NCBI RefSeq assembly: GCF_004365915.1
Contig: NZ_SODI01000001.1
Location: 1,302,001 to 1,366,000 of the forward strand
DNA length: 64,000 bases
Source of the DNA: Cryobacterium psychrophilum
GTDB lineage: Bacteria > Actinomycetota > Actinomycetes > Actinomycetales > Microbacteriaceae
Direction of reading: 5' to 3'
The notes under the pieces are model-generated. The model ran no database searches. It saw nothing but the letters and a program-made list of their open reading frames with translations, and was not told the DNA's origin. How positions within the stretch are numbered: position 1 is the first letter of the stretch; each line of letters begins with the position of its first letter. This document shows, piece by piece, positions 44,100 to 52,710 of the stretch. A program made the position numbers and the translations under genes.

Positions 44100-45008
44100 A
44101 TGACTTCTTCCCTCGTGCCGGAGCACGCTGAGCATACCGAGCACTCCGAGCGCCACACCCCCACAAACCACTGGGTGATCACCCTCGTCTGCGCCGACAA
44201 GCCCGGCATCGTGCATGCGGTCAGCGGCGCCATCGTAGAGGCCCGCGGCAACATCGTCGAGAGCCAGCAGTTCTCGAGCGACGACACCGGTCGGTTCTTC
44301 ATGCGCCTCCAGGTGGAGTCTCCCGCCGAGCGCGCCGACTTCGATGCGGCCCTCGCGCCGGTTCTCAACCGCTACGACATGACATCCGTTATCGACGTCG
44401 TGGGTCGCCCGCTCCGCACCCTTGTGCTTGCCTCCTCGGCCGCGCACTGCGTGAACGACCTGCTCTTTCGCCAGCGCGGCGGCCAGATTCCGGTGGAGAT
44501 TCCCCTCGTGCTCAGCAACCACGGAACCCTGCGCGACCTCGTGGGTTTCTACGGCGTGCCGTTCGAATCCCGCCCCATCACGGATGCCGCCAGCAAGGCC
44601 GCGTTTGAGGCCCGTGTCATGCACGCGGTCGACGAGCTCGACATTGAACTCGTCGTACTCGCCCGGTACATGCAGATTCTCTCCCCCGAACTCTGCGAAC
44701 GTCTGGCCGGCCGGGCGATCAACATTCACCACTCGTTCCTGCCCGGGTTCAAGGGCGCGAACCCCTACCGGCAGGCGCATGCGCGCGGCGTGAAGCTCAT
44801 TGGAGCGACCGCCCACTTCGTGACCGGCGACCTCGACGAGGGCCCGATCATTGAGCAGAACGTGGTGCGCGTCGACCACTCCCGCACACCGGCCGAGCTT
44901 GTCGCCATCGGCCAGGACGAGGAGAGCCGCACGCTCACCCAGGCGGTCAAGTGGTTCGCGGAGAACCGCGTGCTGCTCGACGGCGCCCGAACGATCATCT
45001 TCAAGTAG
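44100..45008 (+). CDS. purU: formyltetrahydrofolate deformylase
   Basis: 302 residues. An N-terminal ACT domain (VITLVCADKPGIVHAVSGAIVEARGNIVESQQ, residues 23-55) precedes the formyltransferase-type domain with the catalytic Asn-His segment INIHHSFLPGFKGANPYRQAHARGVKLIGATAHFVT and GPIIEQ. It hydrolyses 10-formyl-tetrahydrofolate to formate and tetrahydrofolate, tuning one-carbon supply to purine synthesis, alongside glyA, folD and purHN in this window. Confidence 0.94.
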   Translation: MTSSLVPEHAEHTEHSERHTPTNHWVITLVCADKPGIVHAVSGAIVEARGNIVESQQFSSDDTGRFFMRLQVESPAERADFDAALAPVLNRYDMTSVIDVVGRPLRTLVLASSAAHCVNDLLFRQRGGQIPVEIPLVLSNHGTLRDLVGFYGVPFESRPITDAASKAAFEARVMHAVDELDIELVVLARYMQILSPELCERLAGRAINIHHSFLPGFKGANPYRQAHARGVKLIGATAHFVTGDLDEGPIIEQNVVRVDHSRTPAELVAIGQDEESRTLTQAVKWFAENRVLLDGARTIIFK

Positions 45009-45048
45009 CTCGCTCCATTGCGAGCAGCCCACGGGCCGGGGCCTTCGG

Positions 45049-45054
45049 TAGAAT
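45049..45054 (+). promoter_or_regulatory. -10 box of the DUF2568 gene (leaderless)
   Basis: TAGAAT on the plus strand, six bases before the GTG at 45061. Confidence 0.6.
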
Positions 45055-45060
45055 GACGGG

Positions 45061-45420
45061 GTGACAGATTCCCGCGCGCAGCCACCCATCGGCCCCAACG
45101 ACATCCTCCGCTCCGTGCTCGAACTCTTCGCGTTCATCAGCCTCGGCCTCTGGGGCTTTCTGGCCTGGCCACTGCCGTGGCCCGGCGTGCTCGTGGGTAT
45201 CGCTGCACCGGCGTTCGCCATTCTCGTGTGGGCGCTGTTCCGGTCACCGAAGGCCGTCTTCACACTTGACCCGTTCGGCAAGGCCTTCGTGGAGATCTGC
45301 GTCTTCGGCGCGGCCGCCATCGCCTGGTGGGACCTCGGTCAGCCCGTGGTCACCGTGGTCTTCGCCGTTGTCGCCACGGTGAGCGGCATCATCTCCGGCC
45401 GCAAGGAACTCGCCGGCTGA
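45061..45420 (+). CDS. YrdB-like membrane protein (DUF2568)
   Basis: 119 residues with four predicted transmembrane helices; RSPKAVFTLDPFGKAFVEICVFGAAAIAWWDLG matches the DUF2568 pattern. Function unknown. GTG start, leaderless. Its stop is five bases from the convergent MFS stop, with no terminator between. Confidence 0.8.
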   Translation: MTDSRAQPPIGPNDILRSVLELFAFISLGLWGFLAWPLPWPGVLVGIAAPAFAILVWALFRSPKAVFTLDPFGKAFVEICVFGAAAIAWWDLGQPVVTVVFAVVATVSGIISGRKELAG

Positions 45421-45425
45421 ACCCG

Positions 45426-46646
45426 TTACGCCGGCAGGTGCGTGCGGGGCATGCGTAGCGCGTAAGCAGATGTCGCGAGCAGCAACAGGGCGCCGACGAG
45501 GAACGCGAGTGGGAGCGACACCAGATCCACGAGCAGTCCGGCCACGAGCGGACCGGCAATCGCCCCGGCGTCGGAGAACATTGAGAACACGGCCACGGGG
45601 CGCCCTCCCCTGGCTCCGGCCGCGTCGCCCAGTGCGGCTGCCGGGGCGGTTCCCATGAAGGCCGCGGCCACGCCGTACAGGCACAGCAGCGCGCCGAGCA
45701 CCCAGATGTTCGGCGCGAAGGGCACGGCCATGATCGTCACCGCGGCGAGCGCGAACGCCCCGATGATCGCGGGGCGGCGGCCGACCGTGTCAATGAACCG
45801 GGCGGCCGGGGCGAGGGTGAGCGTCTGGGCCACGGCCGCGCACGCGAAGGCGATGCCGGTCCAGCTCGTGGGTCCGCGCAGCACCTCGACGATGATGACC
45901 GGGACCAGGGTTCCACGAACGCCCAGCGATGTCCATCCCTGGGCAAAGTTAGCCAGGCACGCAGCCCGAAACCGGGTATCACGCAACACCGTGCGGAACG
46001 GGGTGCGTTGCGCGGTCTCGGCCGAGGTATCTGCTGTGCCAGAAGTTGTCGAGCGCAACAGCACGATGCCGATCACGCCGGCCACGCCGAGGGTGCCGGC
46101 GTAGAAGAAGAATGGAGCGGTGAGGGAGATGGTGGCGAGGAGGCCGCCGATGGCTGGACCGGCCATGCCGCCAATGAGGAAGCCACCCTGATAGAAGCCG
46201 ATGGCTCGCGCGCGAATGGCCGTGGGGGTGGAGCCGAGCAGCAGCGTCATCGCGGAAACGGAGAACAGTGCGGAGCCGATGCCGCCAACGCCGCGCAGCA
46301 GCAGCAGCTGCGGGTACGTCTCGGCGATGCCCGCGAGCCCGCTCGAAACGGCGACGATTCCGATTCCGGCCGAGAGGATGGTGCGTTCACCGGCCCAGTC
46401 GATCAGGCGACCGCAGAACGGGCTCGTGACGAGGCGCATCAGGGCGAAGGCAGAGACCACGGCTCCCACGGCGACATAGTTCACGCCGAAGCTGCGCACG
46501 TAGACCGGCAGCACGGGGACCACCACGCCGAAGCCGACCATGACGAAGAAGGCGATCACGCCGAGGACGAGCACATCGCGGGGAAGTCGGGGCCGCGGCG
46601 CCGCACCTGCACCCTGGGTGCCGCGTGAGAAACGGCCCGTTCGCAT
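45426..46646 (-). CDS. MFS transporter
   Basis: 406 residues, 12 predicted helices. LVTSPFCGRLIDWAGERTILSAGIGIVAVSSGLAGIAET, GIGSALFSVSAMTLLLGSTP and AIRARAIGFYQGGFLIGGMAGPAIGGLLA are typical of drug-efflux-like MFS proteins. Substrate unknown. ATG at 46646 follows a TAGGCT box by six bases, so it is probably leaderless. Confidence 0.88.
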   Translation of the reverse strand: MRTGRFSRGTQGAGAAPRPRLPRDVLVLGVIAFFVMVGFGVVVPVLPVYVRSFGVNYVAVGAVVSAFALMRLVTSPFCGRLIDWAGERTILSAGIGIVAVSSGLAGIAETYPQLLLLRGVGGIGSALFSVSAMTLLLGSTPTAIRARAIGFYQGGFLIGGMAGPAIGGLLATISLTAPFFFYAGTLGVAGVIGIVLLRSTTSGTADTSAETAQRTPFRTVLRDTRFRAACLANFAQGWTSLGVRGTLVPVIIVEVLRGPTSWTGIAFACAAVAQTLTLAPAARFIDTVGRRPAIIGAFALAAVTIMAVPFAPNIWVLGALLCLYGVAAAFMGTAPAAALGDAAGARGGRPVAVFSMFSDAGAIAGPLVAGLLVDLVSLPLAFLVGALLLLATSAYALRMPRTHLPA

Positions 46647-46652
46647 TCCTCC

Positions 46653-46658
46653 AGCCTA
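46653..46658 (-). promoter_or_regulatory. -10 box of the 406-aa MFS gene (leaderless)
   Basis: TAGGCT on the minus strand, six bases before the ATG. Confidence 0.55.
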
Positions 46659-46823
46659 ATACGGGGCTCCCTGTCCCGCGGGCCGCCAGCGACCCGAACG
46701 AGAACGGTACTCCCGGTCCAAAGACAGCGAGCCCCGTGGTGGGCACGTCTACCCGGCGCGTGCGACGCCTGCCGGGTCGCCCGCACGGGCACTCCTTGCT
46801 GTCGAACCGGCCGGCGGTTCGGG

Positions 46824-48716
46824 TCAGACGGCTTCCCCGGTCGCCCCTTCGGTCGGTACGGTCGCGTGCACACGTGCCGCGGCATCCGCGCGCCCACCGA
46901 TGGCGCGCAGAGCGTTGAGGATCGTGATGAGGTCAACGACTTCCTGGCTGAGCGCCCCGATCGTGGCCGGGATCAGGCCGAACGCGGCCACAATCATGAG
47001 GATGACGCTCAGCGCTATGCCGAGCCAGATGCTCTGCAGGGCGACCCGCACGGTGTCCTGACCGATGGTGACCGCGCGCGCGGTGCGTGACACGTCGTCG
47101 AGCAGGATCACGACGTCGGCTGATTCGCTCGCCGCCGTTGAACCGCGCGCCCCCATGGCGATGCCCACGTCGGCGACCGCGAGCACCGGGGCGTCGTTGA
47201 CGCCGTCGCCCACCATGATCACGGGCCGGGCCGTGAGCGCACGCACCGCGTCGACCTTGTCGCTCGGCAGGCAATCCGCCTGCACCCGGGTGATCCCGAC
47301 CTGTCCGGCGATGTGTTCGGCGGTTTCCCGCGCGTCGCCGGTGAGCATGAGGGATTCCTTCACCCCGAGCTCGGCCAGCCGTGCGACCGTGTGGCTGGCG
47401 TTGTCCCGCACGAGGTCCCGCGCCACGAGCGACCCCGCGAACCGGCCCCCGACCGCCACGTACATGGCCAGCTCGCCCCCGCGCAGACGCGCGAGGGCGG
47501 CATCCGGTGCATGCTCGCGCACGAAGGCAAGCTTGCCCACGACCACCTCCCGCGGGCCGAACTCGGCGGTGACGCCATGAGTGGCCACCTCGCTCGCCGT
47601 GTCGGCGGCGGTGAGGGCGAGGTGTCGTTCGCGCGCTTCGTTGACAACGGATGCCGCGAGTACGTGGGAGGAATACTGCTCGGCCGACGCCGCGAGGGCC
47701 AGCATCTCGTTCTCGTCGAATCCGGGCTCCGCCCGCACCTCGGCGATCACCGGAGTGCCCTGGGTGAGGGTCCCGGTCTTGTCGAACACCACCGTGCGTG
47801 CCCGCGCGAGGGTCTCGAGCACGCCCGCTCCCTTCACGATGATGCCATTTCGTGCGGCACGGCTCATCCCTCCCAGGAACGCCACCGGCGCGGCGAGGAG
47901 GAGCGGGCACGGGGTGGCAACCACGAGCACCTCGGCGAACCGCACCGGGTCGCCGGAGAGTGCCCATGCGAGGCCGGCGAGACCGAGTGACAGCAGCGTG
48001 AATGGCACGGCGTAGCGGTCGGCGAGGCGCACCACAGGGGCTTTGCTGTTCGCCGCCTCCTCCACGAGCGCGATGATGCGCTGAAACTGGCTGTCGGCCG
48101 CCGTCGCGGTGGCACGAACGATGATGGCGGTCTGCCCGTTGATCGACCCGCTCAGCACGCTATCGCCGGTGCGCCGTTCCACCGGGAGGCTCTCGCCGGT
48201 GAGGGAGGACTCGTCGAAGGAGGCCTCCGCCGATTGCAGCGCGCCGTCCACGGGAACGATTTCGGCCGGCCGCACGAGCAGGAGGTCGTTCACGGCCACC
48301 TCGGTGACCGGAACGTCGGAGACATCCGCGTCATCGCCGCTCAAGCGGTGCGCCAGCTGCGGGGCGCGCGTCAGTAGGGCGTTGAGCTCCCGGGTGGCGC
48401 GGCCCGCCGCGTAGTCTTCGAGGGCCGCGCCACCGCTGAGCATGAGCACGATGATGAGGGTGGCCACGTATTCGCCGACCGCGATGGTCGCCATGATGGC
48501 AATGATCGCCAGCAGATCCAGGCCGACGGAACCGTTGCGGAGGCGCCGCACCATGCCTGTGAACTCAATCACGGCCACAACGAACCCGAATCCGCTGAAC
48601 AGCCAGCGCACGGTATCCGGCGCCCCGCCCCACCACAGGGCCAGGCCCAGCAGGCCGACGAGTACGGTCGCAACCACAATGGGGTAACGCCGAGCCGAGC
48701 CCAGAATGCGCTTCAT
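46824..48716 (-). CDS. heavy-metal P-type ATPase with TPC motif
   Basis: 630 residues, the core of a P1B ATPase without N-terminal metal-binding domain. The actuator SSLTGESLPV, the membrane motif VATPCPLLLAAPVAFLG, the phosphorylation site VFDKTGTLTQG and the hinge VIMVGDGVNDAPVLAVADVGIAMG are present. Two details are unusual: the membrane metal motif is TPC, not CPC or SPC, and the HP dipeptide of the nucleotide domain reads HV (YSSHVLA). Exported ion unknown. ATG at 48716 follows CAGAAT by six bases. Confidence 0.9.
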   Translation of the reverse strand: MKRILGSARRYPIVVATVLVGLLGLALWWGGAPDTVRWLFSGFGFVVAVIEFTGMVRRLRNGSVGLDLLAIIAIMATIAVGEYVATLIIVLMLSGGAALEDYAAGRATRELNALLTRAPQLAHRLSGDDADVSDVPVTEVAVNDLLLVRPAEIVPVDGALQSAEASFDESSLTGESLPVERRTGDSVLSGSINGQTAIIVRATATAADSQFQRIIALVEEAANSKAPVVRLADRYAVPFTLLSLGLAGLAWALSGDPVRFAEVLVVATPCPLLLAAPVAFLGGMSRAARNGIIVKGAGVLETLARARTVVFDKTGTLTQGTPVIAEVRAEPGFDENEMLALAASAEQYSSHVLAASVVNEARERHLALTAADTASEVATHGVTAEFGPREVVVGKLAFVREHAPDAALARLRGGELAMYVAVGGRFAGSLVARDLVRDNASHTVARLAELGVKESLMLTGDARETAEHIAGQVGITRVQADCLPSDKVDAVRALTARPVIMVGDGVNDAPVLAVADVGIAMGARGSTAASESADVVILLDDVSRTARAVTIGQDTVRVALQSIWLGIALSVILMIVAAFGLIPATIGALSQEVVDLITILNALRAIGGRADAAARVHATVPTEGATGEAV

Positions 48717-48722
48717 GCTCAA

Positions 48723-48728
48723 ATTCTG
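48723..48728 (-). promoter_or_regulatory. -10 box of the P1B ATPase gene (leaderless)
   Basis: CAGAAT on the minus strand, six bases before the ATG at 48716. Confidence 0.45.
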
Positions 48729-48793
48729 GCGCGTGGAGGCAAGAATAGCCAGCGAGGGGACCCTCACTGTTCTGCGGTGCGCCCGGGCATACA

Positions 48794-48827
48794 GCAACGG
48801 CCCCGACCAGAAGGTCGGGACCGTTGC
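48794..48827 (-). terminator. terminator after icd
   Basis: GCAACGGTCCCGACC and GGTCGGGGCCGTTGC, a 15-bp stem (one G-T type mismatch) with a TTCT/AGAA loop, just past the icd stop. Confidence 0.85.
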
Positions 48828-48835
48828 GGTGCGAG

Positions 48836-50050
48836 TTACGCCAGGCGCGCCTGGAGGTTCTCGTCGAGGGAAGCGAGGAACTCTTCCGTCGTCTGATAGC
48901 CCTGGTCCGGGCCAACGAGGAGCGCGAGGTCCTTGGTCATCTTGCCGCTCTCCACGGTCTTGATGACAACGTCCTCGACGATGCGCGAGAACTCGATCAG
49001 GGCCGCGTTGTTGTCCAGCTTGCCGCGGTGCGCGAGCCCGCGGGTCCACGCATAGATCGACGCGATCGGGTTCGTCGAGGTGGGCTTGCCCTGCTGGTGC
49101 TGGCGGTAGTGACGCGTCACGGTGCCGTGTGCAGCCTCGGCCTCGACGACCTTGCCGTCGGGGGTGGAGAGCACGCTGGTCATCAGGCCGAGTGAGCCGA
49201 AGCCCTGCGCCACGGTGTCAGACTGCACGTCGCCGTCGTAGTTCTTGCAGGCCCAGACGTAGCCGCCCTCCCACTTCATGGCCGATGCGACCATGTCGTC
49301 GATGAGGCGGTGCTCGTAGGTGAGGCCGGCAGCGTCGTAACGCTCCTTGAACTCGGCGTCGAAGATCTCCTGGAAGATGTCCTTGAACCGACCGTCATAG
49401 GCCTTGAGGATGGTGTTCTTCGTGGAGAGATACACCGGGAAGTTGCGCTCGAGGCCGTAGTTGAGCGAGGCACGGGCGAAGTCGGTGATCGAGTTGTCGA
49501 GGTTGTACATTCCCATGGCCACACCGCTGCCGGGTGCCTTGAAGACCTCGAAGGACTGCGGTTCGCTGCCATCCTTCGGGGTGAAAGTCATGCTCAGCGT
49601 GCCTTCGCCCTCGAAGCGGAAGTTCGTCGCCTTGTACTGGTCGCCGAACGCGTGGCGGCCGATGATGATCGGCTTGTTCCAGCCGGGCACGAGGCGCGGG
49701 ATGTTGGAGATGATGATGGGCTCACGGAAGATCGTGCCGCCGAGGATGTTACGGATCGTGCCGTTGGGCGATGCCCACATCTTCTTCAGGCCGAATTCCT
49801 CGACGCGCGCCTCGTCGGGCGTGATCGTCGCGCACTTGACGCCGACGCCGTGCTTCTGGATGGCGCGGGCCGCGTCGACCGTGATCTGGTCGTCGGTCTC
49901 GTCGCGCTTCTGGATCGACAGGTCGTAGTACTCGAGGTCAATATCGAGATACGGGTGAATGAGCGTGTCCTTGATGGCGTGCCAGATGATGCGGGTCATC
50001 TCGTCGCCGTCAAGCTCGACAACCGTTCCCTCAACCTTAATCTTCGACAA
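48836..50050 (-). CDS. icd: NADP-dependent isocitrate dehydrogenase (dimeric type)
   Basis: 404 residues, the eukaryote-like homodimeric class. It oxidises isocitrate to 2-oxoglutarate in the TCA cycle. [50 protein letters not shown] (substrate Ser/Asn/Arg) and the metal-binding [26 protein letters not shown] are present. TTG start at 50050 with AGAGGAGAG upstream. A perfect palindrome lies 66 bp upstream of the start. Confidence 0.95.
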   Translation of the reverse strand: MSKIKVEGTVVELDGDEMTRIIWHAIKDTLIHPYLDIDLEYYDLSIQKRDETDDQITVDAARAIQKHGVGVKCATITPDEARVEEFGLKKMWASPNGTIRNILGGTIFREPIIISNIPRLVPGWNKPIIIGRHAFGDQYKATNFRFEGEGTLSMTFTPKDGSEPQSFEVFKAPGSGVAMGMYNLDNSITDFARASLNYGLERNFPVYLSTKNTILKAYDGRFKDIFQEIFDAEFKERYDAAGLTYEHRLIDDMVASAMKWEGGYVWACKNYDGDVQSDTVAQGFGSLGLMTSVLSTPDGKVVEAEAAHGTVTRHYRQHQQGKPTSTNPIASIYAWTRGLAHRGKLDNNAALIEFSRIVEDVVIKTVESGKMTKDLALLVGPDQGYQTTEEFLASLDENLQARLA

Positions 50051-50115
50051 TTAGCTCTCCTCTGAAACATTGGTGACCGCTATGGCCACCGACCAGCTTA
50101 GTAGATCCGCCCAAT

Positions 50116-50133
50116 TATCTCGACATCGAGATA
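50116..50133. promoter_or_regulatory. perfect palindrome TATCTCGA-CA-TCGAGATA between icd and the GNAT gene
   Basis: Two exact 8-bp arms around a 2-bp spacer, in the 158-bp divergent region. Form and size match a site for a homodimeric repressor (MarR- or GntR-like). It lies closer to the icd promoter region. Confidence 0.6.
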
Positions 50134-50196
50134 TATTTGTGGGTCTGGAACCCCGCGAATACCCCCAAATGTCAACCAGAAGTGCCGGGCAGCGGT

Positions 50197-50202
50197 TACC
50201 CT
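50197..50202 (+). promoter_or_regulatory. -10 box of the GNAT gene (leaderless)
   Basis: TACCCT on the plus strand, six bases before the ATG at 50209. Confidence 0.5.
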
Positions 50203-50208
50203 GATCAG

Positions 50209-50661
50209 ATGGGTGAGTTGAGACTGGAAGAACTGTCCGCACGCAATATCGTTGCGGCTAATAACCTGAGCCTGAAGCCCGGCCAGGAGCAATTTATTGC
50301 GCCCGTATCGTATTCCGTCGCGGCATCCACTACCAACCCCGCCACGTCGTGGCAGCGAGTCGTTCTGCTCGATGGCGAGGTCGCCGGGTTCATCCACGGC
50401 AACTTTGACCCCGAGTCCGATCACGACGAGTTTCGAGCCTGCATCTGGCGCATCAACGTTGACGCCGCCGCGCAAGGCCAGGGTGTGGGTAAGTTCGCTG
50501 CCGATTCGCTGGCCGAAGAGGCACGTTCACGCGGCTTCAAACAGATCACGGTGATCTGGGAGTCCGGCGAAGAGGGCCCCGAGGCGTTCTTCCACCGCCT
50601 CGGCTTCACCGACACCGGCCAGACCCCGTACGGCGAGGTCATCGGCGCGCTCCAGCTCTAG
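50209..50661 (+). CDS. GNAT N-acetyltransferase
   Basis: 150 residues. The acetyl-CoA-binding loop is NVDAAAQGQGVGKFAADSLAEEA (about residues 82-105) and the C-terminal strand ends FFHRLGFTDTG. The N-terminal region LSLKPGQEQFIAPVSYSVA resembles SpeG/diamine or GCN5-related acetyltransferases. Substrate unknown. ATG at 50209 preferred over an upstream extension because a -10 box sits six bases before it. Confidence 0.83.
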   Translation: MGELRLEELSARNIVAANNLSLKPGQEQFIAPVSYSVAASTTNPATSWQRVVLLDGEVAGFIHGNFDPESDHDEFRACIWRINVDAAAQGQGVGKFAADSLAEEARSRGFKQITVIWESGEEGPEAFFHRLGFTDTGQTPYGEVIGALQL

Positions 50662-50673
50662 CACCGCGGCATC

Positions 50674-50994
50674 ATGCATTCGGCGCAGGACGACGATTTT
50701 GTGTCGCACGTACTCGGCATCGTTGATGCCATTCCACCCGGCCGGGTCATGACGTACGGCGATGTCGCGGCCGTGCTCGGGTCACGAGCCGCCCGCGCGG
50801 TGGGCCAGGTCATGGCGCGCTACGGCACGGATATGCCGTGGTGGCGGGTCGTCCGGGCCGGCGGGCATCCGCCGATTGAGCACGAGGACCGTGCCCTGGA
50901 GCACTACCTGGCCGAGGGAACTCCGCTGGTGCCCCGGACCCCGACGCACGCGTATCGGATCGACTACGCGGCCGCCCGGTGGTCTCCCGCGTAG
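50674..50994 (+). CDS. alkyltransferase-like protein (ATL), MGMT family
   Basis: 106 residues, equal to the DNA-binding domain of O6-alkylguanine-DNA alkyltransferase. IPPGRVMTYGDVAAVLG, the arginine-finger helix SRAARAVGQVMA, and PWWRVVRAGG are present. The alkyl-acceptor Cys of the usual PCHRV is Trp here, so it cannot take the alkyl group; ATL proteins instead flag damaged guanines for nucleotide excision repair. It follows the GNAT gene by 12 bp and is probably co-transcribed. Confidence 0.88.
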   Translation: MHSAQDDDFVSHVLGIVDAIPPGRVMTYGDVAAVLGSRAARAVGQVMARYGTDMPWWRVVRAGGHPPIEHEDRALEHYLAEGTPLVPRTPTHAYRIDYAAARWSPA

Positions 50995-51033
50995 CTCCCG
51001 AAACTGCTACTGGCCGCCGGGGGTGGGCGGTGT

Positions 51034-51039
51034 TACGCT
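51034..51039 (+). promoter_or_regulatory. -10 box of the cupin gene (leaderless)
   Basis: TACGCT on the plus strand, six bases before the ATG at 51046. Confidence 0.5.
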
Positions 51040-51045
51040 GCGTCC

Positions 51046-51411
51046 ATGAGCAGCGATCCTGTCATCTCGAACCCCAGTCTCTACCGCGTCATCATGGAGA
51101 ACGAGCGCGTGCGCGTTCTGGAGTACCGCGACCAGCCCGGGGACAAGTCCACTCCACACCACCATCCGGACAGCGTGATGGTCTCGCTCAGTTCCTTCCG
51201 CCGGCGGCTGTCCACCGGCGAGCACCAGGTTGACGTCGAGGTGCCGGCCGGGGGTGTGCGGTGGCTGCCGACCCAGGATCATTCCGGCGAGAACATCGGC
51301 GACACCGAAACCCACACCATCTTCGTTGAGCTGAAGGGCCCGTCGGCAGGCCCACCCGCCCCGGGCGCCGCCGTCCCGCTCGGCCCCGTCGGCGATCACC
51401 CGGGTTCCTGA
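51046..51411 (+). CDS. small cupin-like cytosolic protein
   Basis: 121 residues. The N-terminal [29 protein letters not shown] has the HHH metal-binding cluster of cupin motif 1, and [20 protein letters not shown] resembles motif 2. Function unknown. Its last 20 residues (Pro/Gly/Ala-rich) run up to the broken 3' end of the convergent ABC gene, and the true end of the cupin may have been altered by the same rearrangement. Confidence 0.78.
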   Translation: MSSDPVISNPSLYRVIMENERVRVLEYRDQPGDKSTPHHHPDSVMVSLSSFRRRLSTGEHQVDVEVPAGGVRWLPTQDHSGENIGDTETHTIFVELKGPSAGPPAPGAAVPLGPVGDHPGS

Positions 51412-51414
51412 GGC

Positions 51415-52710
51415 CGCGGTGCGGTCGCTCAGCAGCGTCTGCAACGCCTCCTGCACGAGCCGTTCACTCGGAATGTCCAGCGACGACGTGGCCTCATCGA
51501 GGATCAGCACCGCCGGGTTCGCCAGGAAGGCGCGCGCGAACGAGATCAGCTGACGCTGCCCCTCCGAGATCCGCCCGCCCCGCTTGTGCACGTCCGTGTC
51601 GTAACCCATGGGCAGCGACTCGATGAATCCGTGCGCGCCAACGGCCTTCGCGGCGGCCGCGATTTCGGCGAGCGTCGCATCCGGTTTGCCGATGGCGATG
51701 TTGTCGGCAACCGAACCGCTGAACAGGTAGGCCTCCTGCGTGACCATGATGATGGCGCGGCGCAGGTCTTTGGGGTGAAGATCGCGCAGGTCGACGCCAT
51801 CGAGCAGCACCCGGCCCTCGCTCGGGTCGTAGAACCGGCTCATGAGCTTGGCCAGCGTGGACTTGCCCGCACCCGTCAAGCCCACCAGGGCGATGGTCTG
51901 CCCGGCCGGAACGTTCAGGTCGAAGCGCGACAGGATCACCCGGTCGGTCTTGTAGGCAAACTGCACGCCATCGAATTGCACGTTACCGGATGCTTCGCGC
52001 AGGTCAACGGGCACCACCGGGTCCGGCACGCCCGAGCGTTCCTTCAGTACGCCGGAGATCTTCTCCAGAGCCGCCGCGGCCGCCTGGTACGAGTTGTAGA
52101 ACATCGCCATCTCCTCCATCGGGTCGAAGAAACGCCGGGTGTAGAGCAGCGCACCGATAGCGAGGCTGCCGTCGACCACCCGGAAGGCACCAACGAGGAG
52201 CACAACAGCCACCGTGACGTTTCCAATGAGCACCAGCCCCGGATCGAAAACGCCGAACAGCTGGATCACGCGCGCGTTGACGGAGCGGTAGTCCTCCACC
52301 AGGCGACCGAACTGCTGCTCATTGCGCTTCTCCTTACGGAACGCCTTCACCGCACGAATTCCGGTCATCGTTTCAACGAAGTGCACGATGAGGCTCGCGG
52401 AGGCGGTGCGCGACTGACGGAGCAGTGTCTGCGCCCGCACCTGGAACCACCGGGAGAGCAGGGCGAGGGGCAGCAGCGCGGCAAACAGCACGAGGCCGCT
52501 CGTACCGTCCAGGAGAAACAGTGCCACCGCCGTGAACGTCATGTACAGCACACCCTGCACAAGCTGGTTGATGCCCGAGTCGAGCAGCACCCGGACGCGC
52601 ACGGGCCGGAGCAGGGAACCGAGCAGGCGCAGCGAACGTCGCCGCAGGCGCGTGCTCTCGGACGTGGTGAAATCGTGGCGTTCTTCACCCGTTACGCCGG
52701 TGACGCTCAC
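51415..52710 (-). pseudogene. ABC exporter subunit B, internally deleted and 3'-truncated
   Basis: Recognisable as the second half of a heterodimeric multidrug-type exporter. Walker [11 protein letters not shown]-loop MVTQEAYLF, signature ISEGQRQL and Walker [13 protein letters not shown] are intact. After SDRTA the switch-His region and C-terminus are missing; the frame instead runs antisense through the cupin gene to 51007. Near the N-terminus LLRPVRVRV joins directly to [12 protein letters not shown], so roughly 80-90 residues with the first two membrane helices appear to be lost in frame. GTG at 52710 overlaps the partner gene (GTGA). Confidence 0.8.

Noticed and set aside
51007..51414. 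The open frame that extends ABC subunit B for 135 more codons
   Set aside because: It is antisense to the cupin gene and has no ABC-transporter sequence; it is read-through beyond the truncation.
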